Shown: piece after piece, positions 47,204 to 58,992 of the stretch | Layout: each line of letters begins with the position of its first letter | Numbering within the stretch: position 1 is the stretch's first letter | DNA from: Bidens hawaiensis | Lineage: Eukaryota; Streptophyta; Magnoliopsida; Asterales; Asteraceae | Assembly (NCBI GenBank): GCA_021521415.1 | Contig: JAIQDT010001139.1 | Span: forward strand, 1 to 64,000 | Reading direction: 5' to 3' | DNA: 64,000 nt | Made by a program: the position numbers and the translations under genes | Notes under the pieces: model-generated | Databases searched by the model: none | The model's input: only the letters and a program-made list of their open reading frames with translations | What the model was told of the DNA's origin: nothing

Positions 47204-47632
47204 GTTAGAGCTTTAGACCCCACGCAAGTATGCCTACAATTTTGACCAAAGTTAGTCGGAAACATATTAAATGATGAAAATTAGACCAAAAACATATTAA
47301 ATACTTAAGTTGTATGAATAGACAAACATATTTATGGTTAGTTGTTTTGCATTGTAACAATAAAATTCGTAGAAGGTTTCAAAATCTCATTTTGTTTTAG
47401 GTCTTCAAAAGGGTTGAGCCAACCCTGTCTCCCCCCCCTCCCCCTTTTCCACAATATAGCTTTGTTAAGAGTCTTTCGTTCTTCACATTCAACCCCAAAT
47501 GTAGAAATACATTTAGAACATTTACAAGTGAGGAGTTGATCATGTTTGAGAGGCGTAAGAGTATCTTAACCAAATATTGTATTAAGTTTATTAAAAAAAC
47601 GTTTATGTTAGCTAATAATTTACACTTATTAT
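47204..47632. other. AT-rich intergenic sequence
   Basis: I see no gene or clear element. Confidence 0.5.
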
Positions 47633-48089
47633 ATCAAAACAAGTCATATTACGTGAATAAACTATCTAAAAAAATCAATTTTAGGATGTGTTGATAGATT
47701 TACTTAAAACTCTTTTGCTAACTATTTTTTTAGGGGGTGTTTGGGATTCCTTATTTTACCTCCTTATACCTTATTTAAGGCATAAGGTATAAGTTACAAT
47801 GTTGTAACTTATACCTTATACACTCACAAAACCCAACTTTCTCAAACACCTTATAACTTATAATCTATAAGTTATAAGCTATAAGGAGCAAAAATAAGGA
47901 ATCCCAAACAACCCCTTAATGTCATTAGTTTGGCTGAAGTAATATTGATGGGAAGCAACACATCCTAAAATTGATTTTTTAGATAGTTTATTCACGTCAT
48001 ATGACTTGTTTTGATTGATTTACTTAAACACTTTTACTAATTATTTTTTTAATGTCATTAGTTTGACTGAAGTAATATTGATGGGAAGC
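47633..48089. repeat. Rearranged repeat with 60-bp inverted arms and a direct duplicate
   Basis: Arm 47633-47693 is reversed at 47956-48014 (ATCAAAACAAGTCATAT against ATATGACTTGTTTTGAT, and onwards). The sequence after the first arm (GATTTACTTAAAACTC ... TAATGTCATTAGTTTGG ... GGGAAGC) is repeated directly at 48015-48089. The first copy is split by the MITE at 47733-47915 and the second is not. Confidence 0.85.
47733..47915. mobile_element. Tourist-like (PIF/Harbinger) MITE, 183 bp, TTA target duplication
   Basis: TTA lies on both sides (47730-47732 and 47916-47918). The ends GGGGGTGTTTGGGATTCCTT and, inverted, GGGGTTGTTTGGGATTCCTT are typical of Tourist MITEs. The centre has self-pairing TATAAGTTA words. 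The empty-site copy at 48015-48089 confirms both edges. Confidence 0.92.
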
Positions 48090-49878
48090 TCCTACATGAA
48101 CAACTCCTTACACGAATCTGAATTCTCTTATGTTATGTTGGTGTTCTTCACACTAAGCAGCATATACTTGTGATAATCGAACTTGAAACCCCACAGTAGG
48201 GAAAACCTCCTAATCACACGAACTAGCTCGTGATGTCACCTAATTTGCTCTAAACACACCTTTTTAAAAATAAGCTAACCCAATTGTTATTGATTTAAAT
48301 GCTTTAATAGAAAACAGGGGAACTTTTTAGGGAGATGATAGAGATTTATGAGATCTTTGTGTTTATATGTATTTTGGACTAGATATTGACTATTCTCTTT
48401 TTTACTTTTCACACCACACGTTTCCCATTGTCAACGCGCATTTGAATATCATATTAATTCTTCGTTTACTCCTAACAAAGATTTTAAGTTTACTTGTACA
48501 GTTGTGCGCAACCAATTGTATTTGAATATTGTTACAAGAATATATCAACATTGAAATTGTGAAACTTTTAATTGTTAACTATCCATATAATCCGTAAATG
48601 ATATTAGTTTCCCTATTGAACTTTTTATAGACTCTTGTGAATGGCGATGGAGAGACGATGTAGAGATGTTTTCTATGTTGTTTTGTTATATTTCCTTTAT
48701 TTTTAGAATGAGATTGAAGATTGGAGATGGAGATGGAGACGGAGATGAGTTGTGAATGCTCTTACTATCAAATCTCAATTAACCATTTTCACTTTTCACC
48801 AATGATGTCCAGTCCAACTGGTTGGATATGAGAAGGTTTACTCGCTCATGTGGGTTTCATGTATAGAAGGTCCTAAGTTCAAGTCCCGACTCATGTGTGC
48901 GCTCTGAAATATGAGTAGCAATTAATGGATCTCCAATTATTTCCATCTACTCTATGAATCTTTTACTTAAGTTGTTACTAAGTAACCATGCACTACTTAT
49001 ATCCATAGATCAATATTAAACAAGTTGATCTGAAACATGACACGGTTTTAAATATGTCTACGATATAATTAATGTCTTTGACACAAATAAATATAGGAGT
49101 AACATTTTGGTACAATCTTTTAATGATCAAACTGACAACCTGACATTACTCAACCTGACATTATTAAGGCTTGTGCTAACACGTACAATTTCATATAACT
49201 TTTTTGTAAGTTTTGTATAAATATCTTTTAAGATTGAAAGAGACAATTTATTTTTGAATTAACGTAACTCTTAGTAGAGTATTTGTAGCTTCTCCACCTC
49301 TACGAACATCACTCTTGTTCAATCTCCTTCCTCTCACATCCAAAATTCATGAGCGTTCATCTCCACATTCTCTCTCAACTCGATGTTACGAATGGTCCTA
49401 GTAAAGTGTGGTACAACAGTATTCTACGTACTTGTTTTGCCCCTCATTGAGTTTATTATTATTATTTTGAAAAGAAAAATAAAAAATCGTTACAACATCC
49501 GAAAAGTTGTGAAGTATAAAACATTTCTTATTCATATGTTACTACTTCCTTTATCTTCTTTATAAAATATAATTTAAGCATTTAAAATTATTAATCTATA
49601 AGATATTGAAGGTTCAATCGGACCAAATTATGGATATTCTTATTTCTCTCCTAATGTTGAAGGTTCAACCGTGTTTCGTCAACGGAAAATTGTACTAATG
49701 TACTATTACTATACATGGGAAATTCAGTAAGTGTTTAAAACGATGGACAAAATGGGGAGATGCAATAATATGACTTTCGGTGTTCACATTCAATAATTAC
49801 AAGTTTTCTAGAAGTCTAGAACTTCCTATGATGAATTTTATTCTTACATGTATTATTTATTTTAACGGTTAAGAAAAA
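48090..49878. other. Intergenic sequence with a SINE-like head
   Basis: No gene is supported. Near 48805-48890, CCAACTGGTTGG followed about 55 bases on by AGTTCAAGTCCC resembles the A and B boxes of a tRNA-derived SINE. The rest is AT-rich. Confidence 0.4.
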
Positions 49879-51419
49879 TCTATATATTTTTACTATATAT
49901 AATGTAGCAAACAAGGGTAAATTAAGACACATTTTTTAAATAAATTACAAGTTTTAATACATGTTGTACAACCTATATTAAGGGTAAAAGGGTCATTAAT
50001 ACATTAAATATCACGTGTTATTCAATATCTTTACTATATATAATGTAGCAAACAAGGGTAAATTAAGACGAATTTTTTAAGTAAATTACAAGTTTTAATG
50101 CATGTTGTACAACCTATATTAAGGGTAAAAGGGTCATTAACACATTAAATATCACGTGTTATTCAATATTTCTTAATACATTTATAATTTTTATCCTTTA
50201 ACTTTAACTACCATATAAAAATTTTAAAAATTTATACAAAACTACACCCTCATCTTTAACCCTTAACTAGACAATTCTATTTAATATTTTAACTTTCTAA
50301 TATTTTTAATATAATATGCTTAAAAAAAGAAAAAAAAACATACCGTTGCAACGAGCTCATTTTTGTCTACGTACTGATATAAAAATATTTCAAAACCGAT
50401 GTGTTTTTTAAAACCTACAAGTCAATGAAGCATCAAGGTACAACACCACTATGCAACTATAAATAAACCTGTAAGTACTTAAACATATATGAAATTACAA
50501 AACAAGTCCTCCCAATTCATTTATACATCAGGTGTTATTCAACTTAAATATATTTACAATTTTTACCCTTTATCTTTAACTACCTTATGAAAATTTTAAA
50601 AAGTTATACAACACTGTCCCCTCATCTTTAACTCTCAACTTGACAATTCTATTTAAGTATTAACTTTCTAATATTTTTAATATATTATGCTTAAAAAAAG
50701 AAAAAAACATACCGTTGTAACGAGCTCATTTTTGTCTACGTACTGATATAAAAAAATTTCAAAACCGATGCGTTTTTTAAAACTTACAAGTCAATGAAGC
50801 ATCAAGGTACAACATCACTATACAACTATAAATAAACCTAAAAATTACCCACCCACGTTCTATTGTAGTTTATTAATTCTGAATTTATAAAACCAGTCCT
50901 CCTATTTATACAAGTCACATTACAGAACCAATAAAATAAAATCACTCCAATTATTGTTGTACACATTGTTAACCACTTCACAAAAATTTGGAAAGCTAAA
51001 CTAAAACATAGCAGACTCTACTTCATATGTATAGGGTTTGGTCAACTAAAAATAAGTGGTGTTAATATAAAGCCTAATATTTGTCAATAAATGCAAAAAA
51101 ACTTATCCACCAAGCAATAATCTCAAAAAAAAATCATCAATATCAATAATAATAATAATAACAATAAAGATAAAGGTTTAAAAATGGTCTACTATTTAAT
51201 AATCTAACCATCGGTGGCTAGGCTACGAGTTAACCAATTATTGGGATAAAATTATATTACGACTCTCCGATTGAAATTTTCTGGTTCCGTCACTGACTAT
51301 GAATCTACCTATACCAATAAATGATTTCACGGTTACAAAAGAAACGACGAGCACCCAAAATCTATAATGTAATCACCAAGGTCTGTATATCCCGCTGCAT
51401 CGCGCGGGCACCCGTCTAG
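49879..51419 (+). mobile_element. Non-autonomous Helitron 1
   Basis: The 3' end has a short hairpin (CCCGCTGCATCGCGCGGG, 51391-51408) followed by CACCCGT and CTAG, the Helitron terminal pattern. The next base is T. The 5' end is placed at TC (49879-49880) before TATATATTTTTACTATATAT. The interior has a 141-base tandem duplication starting at TACTATATATAATGTAGC (49891 and 50032), and a roughly 310-base direct repeat 370 bases apart (CATACCGTTG(C/T)AACGAGCTC at about 50339 and 50709). There is no Rep/helicase gene. Confidence 0.75.
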
Positions 51420-52073
51420 TACTATATATAATGTAACAAATATGGGCAAATTAAGACACTACTTTTTAAGGGATTCAAAAGTAGTGTTGCATATGGTACA
51501 ATCTTGTAGTGGGGCAAAATAAGCATTCTCACATTAAAACAAAACTTACGGTTTATTTAATATATAGTTACAATATTCACCCTTAATTATAATTAAATTT
51601 AAAAAATAATTACAACAATAACCTTTAATCTTTTACCTAAATCTTATTTTAATTTTCACTTTTAACCCAAATACCCCCATGATTTTTAAACGTTAATAAC
51701 TTTTTCATATGCTAAGATTTTTTTAAAAAGATTATACCATAAAAACGAGCATATTTTTATCTTTAATTTGAGTATGATATTGTCATAGTTTTTTTCAGTT
51801 AAAAAAAAATACATTTTATGTATGTTTGTTTCGGCATAGTTTTGATAATTTTATAATAAATCGTGAGCCAAACCTTTTGTAACGGTTTGTTTGTCGTCGA
51901 AAACCAAGACAGATGCTTTGAAAGTTGAAAACAACTGGCCAAAAGTTAAAGAGAAAAAATCAACCGTCAAATCAAAAGATGAACGGTTTTACGGTTTCAA
52001 ACCGAACAATAAACACCCATAAACTTATTACGTAGTCTGAGTTTCCCGCTGCATGGCGCGGGCACCCGTCTAG
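51415..52073 (+). mobile_element. Non-autonomous Helitron 2, head-to-tail with Helitron 1
   Basis: It starts TCTAGTACTATATATAATGT, sharing TCTAG with the end of Helitron 1, and ends with hairpin CCCGCTGCATGGCGCGGG (52045-52062), CACCCGT and CTAG followed by T. Its 5' part resembles that of Helitron 1 (ACTATATATAATGTA-CAAA, then AAATTAAGACAC). Confidence 0.78.
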
Positions 52074-55000
52074 TTTTATTTAACATGAGAACCCCTGAAA
52101 CGGATTCTTTGTAAATTGTAATATCAACGTCTTCCGTTTTAATCGCACCATGTCGACAACTTGTTCCATATTTTCCTTGGCATCGGGCACAACACTTATG
52201 AAGTTGTTATCGAGACTAATGAACATGAAAAAATGAACATGAATGCATGTAAACTAATGAATATTGACGAATATAAACAGACGTAAACGAACGAACATTA
52301 ACGAACACATTATCGAATGTCCACGAATGCAAATTAATGAACGCGATATCTGATCATGTTCGTTAACTTACTTAATCTAACATAACTTCTTGTTCATGTT
52401 CGTTATTTTATGTAACGAACAAACGTAAGCGAACTTTTCATTACGCTTGATTTGATTAACTCTAGTTTGATGTATTAGTTTTCTTAAGCTATGATATATC
52501 AATATTCTGCACGATAAATATCATCTTATGTTGATGATTTTCCGGGCCGTTACCGAGAATTTGAATACCTCCGTCGAGCCAATATAAAAAATCCCGTAGG
52601 CTTTAACGAAAATTTTTTATTAGCTAATGTATATGGATAAAACTTTTATCGACCGATTTATTATAAGCAGAAACCATTCTGAGCATGTAATTATCTCATA
52701 AACCATTGCAAATAATATTATTTTTAACACAAAAAATATATATATGTAATATGTATAAAAAATTTGTGCCCCTAAACTTATGTGCCCCGTCCGATGGTGC
52801 AGCTCGCACACCCTTCGAGCCTCCCCTGATGATTTTGTCCTACGTCACTACCTGATATAAAAGTCTTCCATTGTTATCTTATATAAAGACAGATTACAAA
52901 TGTACCCATACTCGATAAAAACATAAAAATTATACAATACCCAAAATATTTATTTAGAAAGAAAAAACATCTTTCCAAAATAACAACTTTCTAAATAAAA
53001 CAATATTATTTCATTTAAGAATTATTTTTATGCATGGTTGGTTTTATGATAAGTGATACATCTTTATTGAAAAACAATGGAATATTACGTAACATCTTTC
53101 TAAAAAACAAAGTGTGAGATCCCATGTATCACGGTCTATAGATTGGATATGTGATCCTTGTTTGTTTCGAGGAACGCGTGTCATGACATGGTCCAACGTA
53201 GCAAGAACTAACGTAAGGTTGGATCATGGATGTCATAGTACTAAATTATCTTTAGAAACTCACATGCATCAACTTTCATGGTGTTCATATAATCTACATG
53301 AATATTTAACCATTTAATTAATTAAACGTAACGCGAAAGCTATTTTTTAGCATTAAAGTTGTTTCTTTTGACGAAATGATATCTCGAAACCGTACTTATG
53401 GTTCATATAAACCACACAATTGATTTGCGAAGAAGAACAATATTTGAAAAATCTTGAACTGCAAGCGGATGTCTTGTATATTAATGTAGGTATTTCTGAG
53501 GAGTGATACAAGAGTTAGCCAACTTCTGCTTAAATAGGCTAAATATGGGAAAACGAGAAAGAAAGAACCTAACAAGAAAGAGACATGGCCTGGACTACAA
53601 GTGAGTCATGAGACTTAACATAAAATGGGCATAATTGGGCTCTTGAACAATCGACGAAAATTCAAATGACCAAGCTCGGCCTGACTACGGAAAAAAAAGG
53701 CGAATTGCCGCTTGGGTCCCATTCTGGCTATTTAGCTTGAAACGACCAAGGCGATAGTGTCTTTTAACTTGAAACTAATAATGAAAATCTGGTTTAGTAA
53801 GTTGGCTTAAGCTTCTTCATTGATAATTTAGCATGATCTCGTTTTCATTTTCTTCATTTTTATTCATCTTGCTTCATCTACATACTTCGTTCTTTTTTCA
53901 TCTTTTTTCTTTTTCTTTTTTCTTTCTTTCAGATCTGTGCATAAACCTGTTATCCGGTTTTTTAGAATTCAGGTTCGGTGATTATTTTACAATCCGAATT
54001 TGTTTAAGTTAAGAATTCAAAATTAGTTTTAAGATTTATATAAATAAAAGAAAGAAAGATAAAAAATGAAAATAATTTAGTCAGCTGAAATTTGAACTTC
54101 GATAAACTGTAAAACATACTCCACATTACATGTTAAATAATAATTACTTCAATATTCTTACTAACAATATTGAGCACACAAAAAAAATATAGTGTATGTA
54201 CATATTTGCTGATGAGCTTTAGCTCATCTTGCATTAGTATTTGAGGGGAAATGGCCGGAGATTTGAATTTCAGACTGCAATGTCGAGTTTGAATCCGATT
54301 CTAACAAGGTTTTACCACAACATTTGGGCGGTAGGTTTTTCCCGGAACAGAAAGCGTAGGGTTTGGGCTAACCAACACTATTTGCAATCATAAGCTATAT
54401 GGCTACCTTTTATCATTGGGTTATCCGGAAAACCGAACTTAATTCATTCCCCATTAAAAGAAAAACAGTATATGCACAAAGTTGAATGAAATTAAAATGT
54501 AAAGCAGTAAAAGGTGAGGCGACAGGGTTAAAAGGCAAGTAATTGGGGAAGTAGGGAACTGCTCTGCAAAGCCATCGCACGGTTGTCTGCTTTCCATGCC
54601 TTGCTTTTCTTTCTACTTTATTATCCATCACCTTTTTTTTACTTACATTTTTTTTATTCCTATAATGTATCATACATTGTCTCGTTATATATGTACTTTG
54701 TGTTCCTTCTCAACTCATATTTTTATCATTTTTTAGTTATTTCATTTTTGAATGACAAACACCCCCCCCCCCCCCTCTAAATCTTCTCCTAAAATTCACT
54801 TAATTCTCACTTCATGAGAATCAAACTACGTATCAAACCCGCATCACTTTAGTATACTCATCTGATGCCATTAAGCCAACAGACCATCAACTTACCGGCT
54901 TATGTTTTCACTATCTAAAAAGGTTTTGAGTAAACATACCAAATTATTATGTTTGCATTGTAATAACTTTAAAATACAAATAAAAAAGGACTTTTGCCTG

Positions 55001-56635
55001 GTTATTAGTTACTCCGTACCTACCTAAAATGGCTAAAAAATTATTGTTTGATAATGTCTAGACACGAAAGCTAGTAGATTTCTCATTCAAAATAAATAAG
55101 ACAATATGTTATTCTTAACAATGATTTTTTTTACAAGTTTTCTTCATGTTTTCAACGAAATTAATAGTATGTGTTTTTGACGACCCCATACAATATGTAT
55201 ATATATATATATAGACGAATTCGACGTATGACGCTGTAGGGATCTAAGGTCCGAACCATTGTTAGATTACACACTACAAACAGTTAAAAGTTTACTTAGG
55301 ACAAGGTTTGCTTTTAAAGCAAATCATGAAGCCTAAGGAAGAAAACATGATCATAAAAATAGACGTTTGGCAACGCACGCTCTCCCCTTCACTTCTCCTT
55401 TACGTGATATTTGAGTAATTCCATCAACTAAAAAGTCTCAAAAAGTGAAGTCTTTTGTTTTATTTGAAAAAGAAATGATTAAATTAATCTTGTAAAAAGT
55501 TATAGGACATTAAAGTACTAATTTGAAGGACCTAATTTCACTTTTAGAATTGTTAAAAAAATATATAGTTTTTGATTTGCAATAACCTTGTTTTGACTAT
55601 CAATCCAAGTGTCAATTTTGTAGGGTTCCTACATAGTTCATTGATTTATGAATGTCTTAATAATCTCTTTTAAACGTGTTTAATTTTTATCTGGTTAAAG
55701 TATTTCAATATTGCTTTCAAAATTTAATTCAATATATCAGAGAGAGAGAGAGAGAGAGGAAGAGAGAGTTTATTGTGTGAAAATAACACAATGTTTCGTG
55801 AAGTAGTATGTTAGTTGACGGCTAAAATGGTTAACAATTAATTCACTTTACCATTAGCAACAACTCTTTTGGTGCAAACCCTATTAGCTTTAACTTATAG
55901 TTACAACAAATGATTTTACTTTTGCTAGCGGTAACAAATTTACTGTTGAGCACCCATTTAGTGTTGACAGTCTAATTAATGCTAATAGATCAAGTTGTTG
56001 TTGATAAATTGATTTGTTGTTAAACATCGTTGTTGCCAACTACAGTCGCTATTGATCGCACTTCCTAGGTACAATTGGTTATTAGTTACTATTGATAACA
56101 CATTTCTACATATGATTAATTTCTACTAATAATCTGTACTCATGTATCTATTTACCAACCATCCAAGACTTATTTGTATAAGTATTTATTTCGGAATTCT
56201 TTTGTTCTTTAAGCAAATACTATTACTAACAAGTTTTTTTGGCAGGTTAAACAAAGCATGGTTTTGTTATTTTTTTGGTAGGTTAAAGGACTAGCAACAT
56301 GCTAGAAAAAAAGTTACTAATTACAAAAATAAGAAAAAGAGCAACACTACTCTACAAATTACTTTTTTTTTTTATTTGAACTATACGGAGAGAAAAAGTA
56401 GATAAATGATACGTTTCAGCCAAGTGGGTGAAGTGAGAAAATGAGGGGGGTGAAACGAAAATAATATTTGAGTCAGAGAGATTCATTCAACAGCTTTTGA
56501 CAATAAATGTGTCCTGCAGAGCCATGTTGTATACTTTACAATGTATCAGTATTCCTGTTGACTTTTGAAAAGACAATTATACCCTGCATTGGGATCAAAG
56601 TTACAACAATACAAAGTAATATTAGAAACTTATAC
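52074..56635. other. AT-rich intergenic sequence with low-complexity runs
   Basis: There is no supportable gene. At 52200-52450 there is a self-similar stretch of GAACGAACATTAACG words. An 18-base palindrome (GATGAGCTTTAGCTCATC) lies near 54210. A C14 run is at 54762-54775, (TA)n near 55196-55213 and (GA)n near 55739-55768. Short reading frames at 53114, 54413 and 54583 have no family signature. Confidence 0.5.
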
Positions 56636-56638
56636 TAA

Positions 56639-58668
56639 GGCTGAGGGGTGTGGGGGGCGCGAGAGGGGGCGCGAGTGGAGACGCCAGCCAATAATATTGT
56701 GACGTGTGGCAGAGAGAGAAACTTGATAAGATGGGTGTTGGTTGTGGTGCTCGCGCCCCGGGACATGGTGTGGAGGGGCGCGAGAGGGGGCGCGAGCGGT
56801 TTTATTTTTATTTTTTTATAAATGTATTAAAAAAACGTATTATTAAAAAAACAAGAAATTATTTAAAAAAACACACATTTTTTTGAAAATTCATAATAAA
56901 AAAAAAACATACTAAAAATTAAACAAACAATAATATTTAATAATAGAACTAATCTAATACAAGATCATCTGGTCGCCTCGCCCACAAATGTTCAACCAAC
57001 TCATGTCGAAGATCCCCGTGTATCTCACGGCTCTTGATATTTGCTATGTTATGAAGTTTTTGTTGATCACTGATTGTGGACGGTTGTGGCGGAATGTCAC
57101 CTTGGTAGTTTTGGCATATAGCTTTGCCCTCGTCTTCTAACGTCATGTTGTGTAGGATAAGACACGTGTAGACGACGTCCATTATCCTCTCCCGAGTCCA
57201 ATAACGTATCGGGTTCGCCAGAACATAATATTGTTTTTTTATAGCTCCAAAAGCTCTTTCAATATCTTTTCTAGCAGACTCTTGCTTCTTCGTAAAATAC
57301 TTCCGTTTGTCGGCGATTGGATCTGTAAAAGCTTGAACTAACACAGCCCATTCGTTGTAAATACCATCGACCAGATAGTACCCGTACTTGAAGAGTTCTC
57401 CATTTGCAAGAAAAGATTGAAGTGGTTCAACCCCGTCGATAAGGTCGTTGATCAAATGTGACTGATCGATAACATTAAGGTCGTTATTTGACCCAGCAAC
57501 ACCAAAAAAAGCATGCCAAAACCAAAGATCCTGTGACACCGCCGCCTCAAGTATGAGGGTCGGCCCTTCATGATCACCACGGTGGAACTGACCTCGCCAG
57601 GCCGTTGGACACATAGTCCATCCAACATGCGTACAATCGATGCTACCTAGCATCCCAGGAAAACCATGTTTTTCTGCGTGCACCTCATATATGCGTTGGA
57701 TGTCATACGTTGTAGGTTTACGCAGATATCTCCGAGCGTAAGTCGATATGACTCCTACGTACAATATATATTACAAAATGTAATAAATATTTAATAAAAA
57801 GTAAAATTAATGTTTTTTACCTTGGCAGAAAAAATGAAGGGATTCACGTGCAACCCTTTTCGACATCTGTAAATACTCATCCAAAGCGTCCGACGAGATG
57901 CCGTACGCTAATTGACGGATAGCAGCCGTGCATTTTTGAAGAGGGGTAAAACCGGGAAGACCCCTAGCATCCTCCCTTTGTTGGAAAAAGGGATACCGTG
58001 CCTCTAAATCACTCGCTATACGCGTGAACAATTGCCTGCTCATTCGAAAACGAGTTCGAAAATCCGACTCCGCGTATACCGGTTGAGGGCTAAAATAATG
58101 CCTCATCAAAGTATCGTTAGCACCCGATCGATCACGATCACGAGGTGGTGCTCTAACCCTCGGGAGTCGGGGTTGATGGGCTTGATTTTGCAAGAGATTG
58201 ACCACGGTTGCGGTCAAAACTCCCCCTACATGAAGAAGCAAATCATCCTCTTCGGAGGAGTCGGAATCAGACGAGTACGACGACATTATTTTAAAAAAAA
58301 AAAATGGGACGATGGGTTGTTTGGAGATTGAAGTTGTGTTTGATATGGTAAAAATGTTGTGTTAAGAAATGGGTAAGTTTGGTTTTTTTTTGAAGTTGTG
58401 TTAAGTGTTGTATAAAATGGGTAATATATAGGAGTAGAATTTTTTTTTTTTTTAAAAATAAAGAGCCAACGGCTCATTTAAGGTCTCCAACGGCTCTTTT
58501 CACCATTCCCCAAGCCCTAAACGCCACACAGGTCCCGCGAACCCCCTTGCGCCCGCCTCTTTTTCCGCGCTCGCGCCCCCTCTCGCGCCTCGGTGGTGTG
58601 GTGTTCGCGCCCCGGGGCGCGAGCGGCTGGGCTCACGCGCCCTTTCTCGCGCTCCACACCCCTCTGCC
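56639..58668 (-). mobile_element. Complete PIF/Harbinger element, TAA target duplication
   Basis: TAA flanks it (56636-56638 and 58669-58671). The ends GGCTGAGGGGTGTGG and, inverted, GGCAGAGGGGTGTGG are terminal inverted repeats. Both subterminal regions carry the word GGCGCGAGAGGGGGCGCGAG (56656-56675 and 56777-56796, inverted at 58570-58589), plus CGCGCCCCGGG motifs. The only gene is the two-exon transposase on the minus strand. No Myb/SANT second gene is present in its 2030 bp, although autonomous plant PIF/Harbinger elements normally carry one. Confidence 0.92.
56949..58286 (-). CDS. PIF/Harbinger DDE transposase
   Basis: Exons 58286-57821 and 57754-56949 join in phase across a 66-base AT-rich intron to give 423 residues with no internal stop. 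The N-terminus MSSYSSDSDSSEEDD is acidic and Ser-rich, and is followed by FRMSRQLFTRIASDLEARYP, a family helix region. The catalytic core is of the plant transposon (PF04827/HARBI1-like) kind. The first Asp is in GSIDCTHVGW, the second in GSNNDLNVIDQS and the Glu in ARKDIERAFG, with HAFFGVAG and GYYLVDGIYNEW between. Length and motifs are those of complete plant family members. It should cut and paste DNA at TWA targets, though in this superfamily a Myb-like partner normally helps nuclear import and DNA binding. Whether it is expressed is unknown. Confidence 0.93.
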
Positions 58669-58671
58669 TAA

Positions 58672-58989
58672 GACTAGTCGCTATGGGGCTCCGAAAGGTG
58701 ATGTGGCGGGCGCCGTTGGGTGCGGAACACCGCTGTGGGGCGCCGTCCAACCAAGGGCGCCGAGGGAAAGATGGTTGTAACGCTGGGCGCGGATGATGCT
58801 TTGATGGTGGGGCCCTCTCTCTCTATCTCTCAAACACACATACATATGTATATATGTATTAAAGGGGCTTCGAAGCCCCCGCACCATAGAGGGACGACTT
58901 TCGGGTGGGGCTTCGAAGCCCCCAGTGCCCACATGGCGCCACGTGGCACTGGGGAGGGGCTTCGAAGCCCCTTACCATAGAGGACAGTC
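58672..58989. mobile_element. TAA-flanked MITE abutting the Harbinger element
   Basis: TAA lies on both sides (58669-58671, shared with the Harbinger element, and 58990-58992). The ends GACTAGTCGCTATGG and, inverted, GACTGTCCTCTATGG form imperfect terminal repeats unlike those of its neighbour. The right half contains GGGGCTTCGAAGCCCC and close variants three times (58864-58880, 58908-58922 and 58956-58971), each a self-complementary palindrome. A short CT run is near 58815-58830. Confidence 0.78.
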
Positions 58990-58992
58990 TAA

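Noticed and set aside
58547..58980. Overlapping frames near the right end of the Harbinger element and in the next MITE
   Set aside because: They are produced by GC-rich terminal repeats and palindromes and cross the element boundaries.
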